Positions 23,650 to 30,082 of a DNA stretch of 30,082 nt are shown one piece after another. The notes below the pieces were generated by a model, which was given only the letters and a program-made list of their open reading frames with translations, was not told where the DNA came from and searched no databases. Position 1 is the first letter of the stretch. Every line of letters starts with the position of its first letter. The position numbers were made by a program, and so were the translations under genes. Origin of the DNA: DASQHM01 sp035632095 (lineage in GTDB: Bacteria; Pseudomonadota; Alphaproteobacteria; Ferrovibrionales; Ferrovibrionaceae); the NCBI GenBank assembly GCA_035632095.1, contig DASQHM010000089.1, positions 1 through 30,082 on the forward strand, written 5' to 3'.

Positions 23650-24715
23650 GCGGCAGCGCCAGCGTCGGGGCTTCAAGCGCATCGAGCGCCAGGCGGCAGA
23701 CCTTCTTCATCGCCGTCGGCAGGGCTTGCCCGGCGAAATCCCGCGGATGCACCCAAACGCCATCGGCCTTCGCGCGCGCCGGGACCTCTGCCGCGCAAAG
23801 GGCCAGGGTGAGCCGGAAATGCGTGAAGCCGTGCTCGACGGTTCCCGCCACATCGCGCCAATCGCCCTCAAGCGGCGCTTCGGCCGCGGCGTCGGCCAGC
23901 GTCCAGGGCGTATCGCGCCACGCCGTCGAGGGCACCTCGATCATGCCGCCGAGAAGGCCACGCTCCGGGCGGCGGCGCAACAATACCGTGCCATCCGGCC
24001 GGACCGCCCAGAAGGCGACCCCGAAACGTGACGGCCGCGCGCGCTTCGCGTCGCGCCGCGGCAAGTCGGCGGCAATGCCACGCTTGCGGGCCGCGCAGGA
24101 TTTGGCCAACGGACACCGATCGCACAATGGCGCCCGCGCCAGACACACGGTCGCTCCGAGATCCATCATGGCTTGCGCGAAATCGCCTGCGCGCCGCTTC
24201 GGCGTCAATGTCGTGGCGAGGGCGCGAAGCTCGGACTTGGCCGCGGGCAAGGGGCTCTCGACGACGAATAGCCGCGCCACAACGCGCTCGACGTTGCCGT
24301 CGACCACGGTCGCGGATTGCCCGAACGCAATGGCAGCGATGGCCGCCGCCGTATAGGCGCCGACCCCCGGCAGCTTGCGCAGACCGTCTTCGGTCTCGGG
24401 AAAGCGTCCGTCCAGTTCGGCGCTGACCATTCGGGCGCAAGCGTGCAGATTGCGTGCTCGCGCGTAATAGCCGAGGCCCTGCCAGGCGCGCAGCACGTCG
24501 TCGAGCGACGCGCGCGCCAGATGGTGCACGCTCGGCCAAAGCGCCAGGAAATTCGCGAAATAGGGCGCGACAGCGGCGACCGTCGTCTGCTGCAGCATGA
24601 TTTCGCTGAGCCACACGCGATAGGGATCGGCGGCTTCGCCCGGCAGCGCCCGCCACGGAAGAACGCGGCGGTGGCGGTCGTACCAGGTGAGCAGCGCAAT
24701 CGCGATTTCGCCCAT
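23630..24715 (-). CDS. mutY: A/G-specific adenine DNA glycosylase
   Basis: MutY removes adenine mispaired with 8-oxoguanine. The 361-residue product contains WLSEIMLQQTTV (catalytic Glu38), the helix-hairpin-helix LPGVGAYTAAAIAAIAFG (about 115-132), VVDGNVERV with catalytic Asp139, and the iron-sulfur loop CLARAPLCDRCPLAKSC (C-x6-C-x2-C-x5-C). The C-terminal NUDIX-like 8-oxoG-recognition domain follows (GTVLLRRRPERGLLGGMIEVP; HGFTHFRLTL). ATG 24715 lies 6 nt after TATTTT on the minus strand with no ribosome-binding site, so it is a probable leaderless start. It diverges from the DUF721 gene with only 52 bp between and overlaps the convergent ccrM end by 20 nt. Confidence 0.96.
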   Translation of the reverse strand: MGEIAIALLTWYDRHRRVLPWRALPGEAADPYRVWLSEIMLQQTTVAAVAPYFANFLALWPSVHHLARASLDDVLRAWQGLGYYARARNLHACARMVSAELDGRFPETEDGLRKLPGVGAYTAAAIAAIAFGQSATVVDGNVERVVARLFVVESPLPAAKSELRALATTLTPKRRAGDFAQAMMDLGATVCLARAPLCDRCPLAKSCAARKRGIAADLPRRDAKRARPSRFGVAFWAVRPDGTVLLRRRPERGLLGGMIEVPSTAWRDTPWTLADAAAEAPLEGDWRDVAGTVEHGFTHFRLTLALCAAEVPARAKADGVWVHPRDFAGQALPTAMKKVCRLALDALEAPTLALPLRRGRS

Positions 24716-24767
24716 GAAGCCAAAATATCATTCGGCCAAGGGCGCGGCACGTCGGCATAATGCCGCC
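24716..24767. promoter_or_regulatory. Divergent mutY / DUF721 promoter region
   Basis: Only 52 bp separate the two divergent start codons. CATAAT (24757-24762) sits 5 nt before ATG 24768 on the plus strand, and TATTTT (24727-24722) sits 6 nt before ATG 24715 on the minus strand. CGGCAT/ATGCCG (24753-24765) is a 6-bp inverted repeat with a single central base covering the plus-strand -10. No clear -35 is visible on either side. Confidence 0.4.
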
Positions 24768-25244
24768 ATGCCAAGCCTCCGCGCCCTTGCCGGCGAAATC
24801 GCCAAGCTGACGCGCCCCGCCATGAAGCGCCGCGGCTTCTTCCAGGGCGATGTGCTGACGCGGTGGCCTGTCATCGTCGGCGAGGAACTGGCGAAGGCGA
24901 GCTGTCCGGAGAAACTGATGTTTCCGACCGGCGAGAGCACCGGCGCCACCTTGCAGGTGCGGGTGAGCGGCGGCTTTGCGCTCGAGATGCAGCACCTGGC
25001 GAACCTGGTGGTGGAGCGAATCAATACGTTCTATGGCTTCCGGGCCGTGGAGCGGCTTCGCCTGGTGCAAGGCCCGTTGCCCGTCCGCAAGCGCGCCGGC
25101 CGGAGACCCGCCCGCGACCTTACCGCCGCGGAGGAAGCGGCCATCGAAGCGGCGGTCGCCAAGCTCGACGACCCGGGACTGCGCCTCGCCCTGCACGCGC
25201 TCGGGCGGCAAATCAAGGCAGCGCGACCGGGCCCCGCGGGCTAA
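24768..25244 (+). CDS. DUF721 / DciA-family protein
   Basis: The 158-residue product starts LRALAGEIAKLTRPAMKRRG, followed by LTRWPVIVGEELAKAS and a beta-rich part with LQVRVSGGFALEMQHLANLVVERINTFYG, typical of DUF721. This fold is shared with DciA, the widespread bacterial loader of the replicative helicase DnaB, and DciA is the common loader in bacteria lacking DnaC. A role in replication fits its neighbours mutY, ccrM and smc, but the alphaproteobacterial members are diverse. The C-terminal extension is rich in Arg and Ala. A good terminator overlaps the stop codon, so dsbA and smc use a separate promoter. Confidence 0.85.
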   Translation: MPSLRALAGEIAKLTRPAMKRRGFFQGDVLTRWPVIVGEELAKASCPEKLMFPTGESTGATLQVRVSGGFALEMQHLANLVVERINTFYGFRAVERLRLVQGPLPVRKRAGRRPARDLTAAEEAAIEAAVAKLDDPGLRLALHALGRQIKAARPGPAG

Positions 25245-25268
25245 CCCGAGCGCGGGGAAACATTTTTT
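25232..25268 (+). terminator. Intrinsic terminator after DUF721 gene
   Basis: CCCCGCG (25232-25238) pairs with CGCGGGG (25251-25257), with a further GG/CC pairing inside the loop, and a run of six T follows at 25263-25268. The left arm lies in the last codons of the DUF721 gene. This is the clearest rho-independent terminator in the window. Confidence 0.8.
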
Positions 25269-25288
25269 GGGACAGGGCATCGCCCCGG

Positions 25289-25317
25289 TTGAGGTGACAA
25301 CGGCGAGCACCTATACT
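25289..25317 (+). promoter_or_regulatory. Promoter of the dsbA-like/smc operon
   Basis: TTGAGG (25289-25294) and TATACT (25312-25317) are separated by exactly 17 nt. The predicted start near 25324 gives a short leader of about 24 nt before ATG 25348. It lies just after the upstream terminator. Confidence 0.65.
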
Positions 25318-25347
25318 GCTACTACATCTTGTGTATGAGACCTAAAA

Positions 25348-26154
25348 ATGCGGCAGTTAAATCAGCATCTTGCGGGTCTGCTCGTAGCGTTGTCCAGCCT
25401 TTGGGCTGCTTCGGCCATGGCGCAGGGCGTGGCGCCAGTCGTGGCCGACGTCCCTCTCGGCAAGGCTGACGCGCCGGTCACGGTGATCGAATACGCCTCG
25501 TTCACCTGCCCGCATTGCGCCCACTTCGCCAATGAAACTTTCGACCAGGTGAAGGCCGCCTATATCGATACCGGCAAGGTAAAGTGGATTTATCGCGACT
25601 TCCCTCTCGACGAGATCGCGACCCGGGCGTCGCAGCTCGCCCGTTGCGGCGGCGCGGACCGATACTACGGCTTTGTCGCCACGCTGTTCCGCCAACAGTT
25701 GACCTGGGCGACGCAGCAGGACCCGCTCAAAGGTCTGGCGCAGATCGGCAAGCTCGGCGGCATCAGCGACGTCGAGTTCAACGCCTGCATGAACAACCAG
25801 CAGGTCGAGAACGCCGTGCTGCAAAGCCGCGTCGACGCGCAGAAGCAATACGACGTTAACAGCACGCCGACCTTCATCATCAACGGCAAGAAATATCCGG
25901 GCGCCATGCCCTTCGAGGATCTGTCGAAGATCCTGGACGCATTGTTGCCCGCTTCCGCACAAGCGGCGCCGGGTGCGCCGCCGGCCGCCTCCGCCCCGAC
26001 CGCCGCATCGCCCTCGACGCCCGCGCCGTCGACACCGGCGACGCCGATGGCTTCGGACAGCGGAACGATGACCTGGATCATCGGGGGCATCGTCGTGCTT
26101 GTCGTGATCGCCGGCGCCGGCGCCATGCTGATGCGCCGGAAATCCACCCGTTGA
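25348..26154 (+). CDS. DsbA-family thiol-disulfide oxidoreductase with C-terminal membrane anchor
   Basis: The 268-residue product has a signal peptide (cleavage near SAMA-Q), then a DsbA-type thioredoxin domain with VTVIEYASFTCPHCAHFAN (redox Cys54 and Cys57, CPHC) and the cis-Pro segment STPTFIINGKKYPGAMPFED. Such proteins introduce or exchange disulfides in periplasmic proteins. After about residue 200 there is a Pro/Ala/Ser/Thr linker with repeated APSTPATP-like units, then a transmembrane helix (TWIIGGIVVLVVIAGAGAML, about 241-260) and a basic end RRKSTR. This predicts a periplasmic domain tethered to the inner membrane. In other alphaproteobacteria a DsbA-like gene also precedes smc; the anchor is the unusual part. 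smc follows after 21 bp. Confidence 0.92.
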   Translation: MRQLNQHLAGLLVALSSLWAASAMAQGVAPVVADVPLGKADAPVTVIEYASFTCPHCAHFANETFDQVKAAYIDTGKVKWIYRDFPLDEIATRASQLARCGGADRYYGFVATLFRQQLTWATQQDPLKGLAQIGKLGGISDVEFNACMNNQQVENAVLQSRVDAQKQYDVNSTPTFIINGKKYPGAMPFEDLSKILDALLPASAQAAPGAPPAASAPTAASPSTPAPSTPATPMASDSGTMTWIIGGIVVLVVIAGAGAMLMRRKSTR

Positions 26155-26175
26155 GCAGCAACTGAAAGGTAGCCC

Positions 26176-29100
26176 GTGCAGTTCAAGCGCCTCAGGCTTT
26201 CCGGCTTCAAGTCCTTCGTCGAGCCCACCGATTTCCTGATCGAGCCGGGTCTCACCGGCGTCGTGGGCCCCAACGGCTGCGGCAAGTCGAACCTTGTGGA
26301 AGCGCTGCGCTGGGTGATGGGCGAGAACTCGGCCAAGCGGATGCGCGGCGGCGCCATGGACGACGTGATTTTCGCCGGCACCTCCAATCGCCCGCCGCGC
26401 AATCTCGCCGAAGTTTCGGTGCATCTGGACAATCGCGACCGCAGCGCCCCGGCCGACTACAACGGCTCGCCGGAGATCGAGATCTCCCGGCGGATCGAGC
26501 GCGAAATGGGCTCGGCCTTTCGCATCAACGGCCGCGAAGTGCGCGCTCGGGACGTGCAGCTACTGTTCGCAGACATCGCGACGGGCGCGCATTCGACCGC
26601 CATGGTCAGCCAGGGCCGCGTCGGCGCCATCATCAGCGCCAAGCCGACCGACCGGCGCGCGCTGCTCGAAGAGGCGGCGGGCATCACCGGGCTGCATTCC
26701 CGCCGCCACGAGGCGGAACTTCGGCTCAAGGCGGCCGAGACCAACCTCGAACGACTGGCGGATGTGGCACAACAGCTTGAACAGCAGTTGCAGGGCCTGA
26801 AGCGTCAGGCACGGCAGGCCAGCCGCTATCGCAACATCTCCGGGCATATCCGGCGCGCCGAAGCGATCGTGTTCCATTTGCGCTATGTGGCCGCGGCTCG
26901 CGCGCTGGAAGAGGCGAAAACGCGGCTGGCCGAAGCCGAGGCCGATGTCGCCGCGCGCACGTCGGCCGCCGCTATCGCGTCGACCGCGCAGGCCGGAGCG
27001 GCCGAGGCGTTGCCGCCGCTCCGCCACGACGAAGCGGCCGCGGCGGCTGCCTTGCATCGCCTGGCGGTCGCGCGCGACGGCCTCGATGCGGAAGAGCGCC
27101 GCGCGCGCGAACAGCAGGCGCAGCTGGAAGACCGCCATAAGCAGATCGACGGCGACTTGGCGCGCGAGCATGCGCTGCATGGCGAGGCCGGCGCGGCGAT
27201 CTCCCGCCTCGAACTGGAGCGCGGCGGCATTGCCGCGGCACGGAGCGGCGAGGCGGAAGCGGTTGCCGCGGCGGAAGCCAAGGTCGCGGCGGCGGCAGCC
27301 GAGGTGGCCGAGCGGCAAAGGGAACTCGACGCTTTGACCGAAAAGGCGGCGGCGGAAGCCGCACGCCGCAACGCCCTCGGCGAGCAGATCGCCGCTCGCG
27401 GCGAACGCATCGCACGGCTGGTGACGCGGAGCGCCGAGGTCGAGACGGAGCGCGTGGGCATTTCCGCCGAAGGCGAAGACCTTTCGGCCGCCGCCGCGGC
27501 GGATACCGAGGTGGCGGCGCAGCAGCAGCGCATGATGGATGCGCGGGCACGCCTCGACGAAACGGAGAAGTTCCGCGCGACGGCCCAGTTCGCCGACAGG
27601 AGCGCGCGCGAATTGCTGCAGGAGGCGCAAGCCTTGGCGAGCCGGCTCGCCGCCGAGGAAAAGGGCCTGAGCAATCTGCTCGCGATCGACGAGAGCAGCC
27701 TATGGCCGCCGCTGATCGATGCGGTCAGCGTGGCGCCGGGCTTCGAAACGGCGCTCGGCGTGGCGCTCGGCGACGATCTTCGCGCGGCGGCGGACAGTGC
27801 GGCGCCCATTCATTGGCAGGTATTGCCGCCCTTGGCGGATGCGCCCGCCCTGCCGGCCGGGACCGAGCCGCTCGCCAATCACGTCAGGGGCCCGCAAGCC
27901 TTGGCGCGGCGCCTGTCGCAAATCGGCGTCGTCTCCGAAGAAGACGGCGCCCGTCTGTCGCGCGACTTGAAGCAGGGCCAGCGGCTGGTGACGAAGTCGG
28001 GCGCGCTCTGGCGCTGGGACGGCTTCACCCAGCGCACCGGCGCGCCGAGCGCCGCAGCGGTGCGGCTCGAACAGCGCAACCGGCTAGCCGACTTGCGCGA
28101 ACAACTCCGCGCCGCCGAAGCCGCTCTCGCCGGCGCCCGCGCGGACTTCGAGGCGGCACACACCACGTTCACGCAATCCGAGGCAGCGGAATCCGAGGCG
28201 CGCGCCGCCGCCCGCCAAGCGGAAACCGCATTCGACAAGGCTCGCGATTCGCAGACCAAGGCGCTGCAGTTGGCAGCAGCACGCGCGTCGAAGCTCGCCG
28301 CGCTGAACACGGCCGCCGAACAGATTGCCGCGGACCTGACTGAGTCGCGCGAACAGCTCGCCGCCGCCGAGGCGGAGCTCGCCCAGATGCCGGCCGAGAC
28401 GGACGCGCGCGAGCGGATCGGCATGCTTCGCCTCGATCTGGACGGCTATCGCAATGGGCTCGGCGAAGCGCGGAGCGACCTTGATCGCCTTCACAACGCC
28501 GCACAGGTGCGGATCGAACGCCTTGCGGCAATCGAGCGCGAAACCCAAAGCTGGAGCGACCGCCTGCGGAGCTCGACCGAGCAGATCGCCGAGCTCGAAG
28601 CGCGGCGCGAAGCGGTCGAAGCCGAGATTGCCGCCATTCGCGACCTGCCGGCGGAGATTGCCGCCCGGCGCGTGCGCCTCCTCGAGCAGATCGGCTTGGC
28701 GGAAATCGAGCGCAATCGCGCCGCCGACGCGCTGGCCGTGGCCGAGACCGCGCTCGCCGAGTGCGACAAGGCGGTCAAGGCGGCGAACGGCGCCTTGGGC
28801 CAGGCGCGCGAGACGCGCGTCCGCGCCGAAGCCGAAGCCGAACACGCCGAGCAGCAACGGGCCGATCTCGACCTGCGCATTCGCGAAACCCTCGAGAGCC
28901 ATCCGGAGCAAGTGCTGGCCGCGGCGGAAATCGACGAGGACGAGCAATTGCCGGCGCTGTCCGAGATCGAGATGAAGCTCGACCGGCTGAAGAAAGAGCG
29001 CGACGGCATGGGCCCGGTCAATCTGCGGGCGGAAATCGAGGCCGACGAAGTAGAGACGCAACTCAACACGCTGATCACCGAGCGCGGCGACCTCGAGGCG

Positions 29101-29634
29101 GCGATCGGACGCCTGCGCCAGGGCATCGCCAGCCTCAACCGCGAAGGCCGCGAGCGCCTGCTAGCCGCGTTCAAGAAGGTCGACGAGCACTTCCAGGAGC
29201 TGTTCGTGAAAGTGTTCGGCGGCGGCCGAGCGCATCTGGCCCTGACGGAGTCGGATGACCCGCTCGAAGCCGGTCTCGAAATCATGGCGTCGCCGCCCGG
29301 CAAGAAGCTGCAGGTGCTGTCGCTGCTCTCCGGCGGCGAGCAGGCGCTGACCGCGCTCTCGCTGCTGTTTGCCGTGTTCCTCACCAATCCCGCGCCGATC
29401 TGCGTGCTGGACGAGGTGGACGCCCCTCTGGACGACGCCAACGTCGAGCGGCTTTGCGATCTGCTCGATAACATGGCCTCAGGCGGGGATACCCGTTTTC
29501 TGGTGGTCACGCACCATCCGATCACCATGGCGCGCATGGATCGGTTGTTCGGCGTGACCATGGCGGAACGCGGCGTGAGCCAGCTCGTATCGGTGGATTT
29601 GGCGGCCGCGGAAGCACTGCGCCAGACAGCCTGA
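26176..29634 (+). CDS. smc: Chromosome segregation protein SMC
   Basis: SMC is the core ATPase of bacterial condensin and organises and segregates the chromosome with ScpA and ScpB, which are not in the window. The 1152-residue product has the N-terminal Walker A GPNGCGKSN (31-39) after LSGFKSFVEPTDF. A long Ala/Glu/Arg-rich coiled coil runs from about 160 to 490, a hinge from about 500 to 620 (LWPPLIDAVSVAPGFETALG onwards), and a second coiled coil to about 980. The C-terminal head has the signature LSGGEQALTALSLLFAVFL and Walker B CVLDEVDAPLDDAN. The start is GTG 26176, with AAAGG about 8 nt upstream. It lies 21 bp after the dsbA-like gene and is probably co-transcribed with it. Confidence 0.97.
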   Translation: MQFKRLRLSGFKSFVEPTDFLIEPGLTGVVGPNGCGKSNLVEALRWVMGENSAKRMRGGAMDDVIFAGTSNRPPRNLAEVSVHLDNRDRSAPADYNGSPEIEISRRIEREMGSAFRINGREVRARDVQLLFADIATGAHSTAMVSQGRVGAIISAKPTDRRALLEEAAGITGLHSRRHEAELRLKAAETNLERLADVAQQLEQQLQGLKRQARQASRYRNISGHIRRAEAIVFHLRYVAAARALEEAKTRLAEAEADVAARTSAAAIASTAQAGAAEALPPLRHDEAAAAAALHRLAVARDGLDAEERRAREQQAQLEDRHKQIDGDLAREHALHGEAGAAISRLELERGGIAAARSGEAEAVAAAEAKVAAAAAEVAERQRELDALTEKAAAEAARRNALGEQIAARGERIARLVTRSAEVETERVGISAEGEDLSAAAAADTEVAAQQQRMMDARARLDETEKFRATAQFADRSARELLQEAQALASRLAAEEKGLSNLLAIDESSLWPPLIDAVSVAPGFETALGVALGDDLRAAADSAAPIHWQVLPPLADAPALPAGTEPLANHVRGPQALARRLSQIGVVSEEDGARLSRDLKQGQRLVTKSGALWRWDGFTQRTGAPSAAAVRLEQRNRLADLREQLRAAEAALAGARADFEAAHTTFTQSEAAESEARAAARQAETAFDKARDSQTKALQLAAARASKLAALNTAAEQIAADLTESREQLAAAEAELAQMPAETDARERIGMLRLDLDGYRNGLGEARSDLDRLHNAAQVRIERLAAIERETQSWSDRLRSSTEQIAELEARREAVEAEIAAIRDLPAEIAARRVRLLEQIGLAEIERNRAADALAVAETALAECDKAVKAANGALGQARETRVRAEAEAEHAEQQRADLDLRIRETLESHPEQVLAAAEIDEDEQLPALSEIEMKLDRLKKERDGMGPVNLRAEIEADEVETQLNTLITERGDLEAAIGRLRQGIASLNREGRERLLAAFKKVDEHFQELFVKVFGGGRAHLALTESDDPLEAGLEIMASPPGKKLQVLSLLSGGEQALTALSLLFAVFLTNPAPICVLDEVDAPLDDANVERLCDLLDNMASGGDTRFLVVTHHPITMARMDRLFGVTMAERGVSQLVSVDLAAAEALRQTA

Positions 29635-29640
29635 TAAGCC

Positions 29641-29680
29641 CGCCGGCACAAGGGTTTGATGCGAGTGTCGCACCCCGGCG
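29641..29680 (+). terminator. Possible terminator structure after smc
   Basis: CGCCGG (29641-29646) pairs with CCGGCG (29675-29680), enclosing an inner stem TGCGA-GTG-TCGCA (29660-29672). Only TTT follows, so the call is tentative; it lies just before the atpI promoter. Confidence 0.3.
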
Positions 29681-29688
29681 TTTCCGCC

Positions 29689-29717
29689 TTGACAGGGTAG
29701 TGCCCCACCCCTACTTT
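29689..29717 (+). promoter_or_regulatory. Promoter of the atpI (F0 ATP synthase) operon
   Basis: A perfect -35 TTGACA (29689-29694) and TACTTT (29712-29717) are separated by 17 nt. The predicted mRNA has a leader of about 44 nt before ATG 29768. This is the best -35 match in the window, consistent with the high expression expected of ATP synthase genes. Confidence 0.65.
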
Positions 29718-29767
29718 CACGGCGCTTTTGGCGCGGAAACGGGTCGGTTTTGACGGGTGACGAGCCC

Positions 29768-30082
29768 ATGAACGATCCGGAACCAGGTTCGGAAGAGGCG
29801 CGCTCGAAAGAGCGCCGGTCTAATCAGCCACCTTCGCTGTCGGATTTGCAGAAACGCCTCGACGCGGTTCGCAATGAAAGATCGGCAGCCAAGCGGGACG
29901 AAGAAGACCGGGCTGAAGACGCCGGACGTGCCGCCGCCATGAGCATCGCCTGGCGACTCGCGGTCGAGATCGTGGTCGCCCCGGCGATTTGCGGTGTCGT
30001 CGGCTGGTGGATCGACCGCTGGCTCGGCACCCGGCCGTGGTTTCTGGCGGGCTTCGTCCTGCTTGGTTTCGCCAGCGGCCTG
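29768..30082 (+). CDS. atpI: ATP synthase subunit I (AtpI), partial
   Basis: The reading frame is open to the window edge: 105 codons with no stop. The first 55 residues are charged and helical (SLSDLQKRLDAVRNERSAAK). Two membrane helices follow in the AtpI pattern: LAVEIVVAPAICGVVGWWID, then GTRPWFLAGFVLLGFASG. AtpI is a small inner-membrane protein encoded first in many F0F1 ATP synthase operons and assists c-ring assembly and, in some species, Mg2+ supply. In alphaproteobacteria the order atpI-atpB-atpE-atpF is common, so F0 genes should follow beyond the edge. There is no clear ribosome-binding site; GACGAG is the nearest candidate. Confidence 0.88.
   Translation, partial: MNDPEPGSEEARSKERRSNQPPSLSDLQKRLDAVRNERSAAKRDEEDRAEDAGRAAAMSIAWRLAVEIVVAPAICGVVGWWIDRWLGTRPWFLAGFVLLGFASGL

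Noticed and set aside
23868..25310. A 480-codon minus-strand frame across mutY and DUF721
   Set aside because: It overlaps two well-supported genes in another frame or strand and shows no family motif.
29725..29740. GGCGC-TTTT-GGCGC before atpI as a hairpin
   Set aside because: The two copies are direct, not inverted; only a 4-bp GCGC pairing is possible.

Overview
The window reads as chromosomal DNA of a GC-rich alphaproteobacterium. The evidence is the block PA0069-type radical SAM protein - rnhB - (leuA) - ccrM - mutY - DUF721 - dsbA-like - smc - atpI, the cell-cycle methyltransferase CcrM itself (an alphaproteobacterial hallmark), clustered GANTC sites upstream of ccrM, and a GTTC-N7-GTTC LexA-type box. 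A Rhodospirillales-like lineage is plausible but is inference. I see no phage, insertion sequence, CRISPR array or plasmid gene; nearly the whole window is densely coding.

Region 1 (1-5270, all minus strand) holds envelope genes: an AsmA-family protein, a BON-domain exported protein and a large exported FecR/DUF6600 protein. Region 2 (5268-9424) is metabolic: a DUF3237 protein, an acyl-CoA carboxylase carboxyltransferase subunit without a biotin-carboxylase partner, an SDR oxidoreductase whose usual catalytic Tyr position is Val, a conserved hypothetical protein and a beta-class-like glutathione S-transferase. Region 3 (9440-14058, minus strand) runs ETF-ubiquinone oxidoreductase, a TPR lipoprotein-like protein, ispE and tRNA-Gln(TTG). 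Region 4 (14181-17264, plus strand) has a family-4-like uracil-DNA glycosylase, a soluble lytic transglycosylase and a MoaB/MogA protein. Region 5 (17269-18553, minus strand) is a pair of small glycosyltransferases (TIGR04282/TIGR04283 types). Region 6 (18600-29634) is mainly genome maintenance: radical SAM protein, RNase HII, LeuA, CcrM, MutY (minus strand), DUF721/DciA-like protein, a membrane-anchored DsbA-like protein and SMC. The window ends inside atpI, the likely first gene of the F0 ATP synthase operon.

The main interest is regulatory. (i) A LexA-type box lies on the -35 of a well-spaced promoter in front of the radical SAM gene, predicting SOS control. (ii) Six GANTC sites, the CcrM target, lie within 139 bp between leuA and ccrM, predicting methylation autoregulation. 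(iii) leuA has a 325-bp leader with a promoter, a Leu-rich 44-codon ORF and several hairpins, suggesting attenuation. (iv) At least nine start codons lie 5-8 nt after a -10-like hexamer and lack a Shine-Dalgarno sequence, suggesting widespread leaderless transcription. (v) A perfect 16-bp inverted repeat follows leuA. No wholly unknown multi-gene system is evident.
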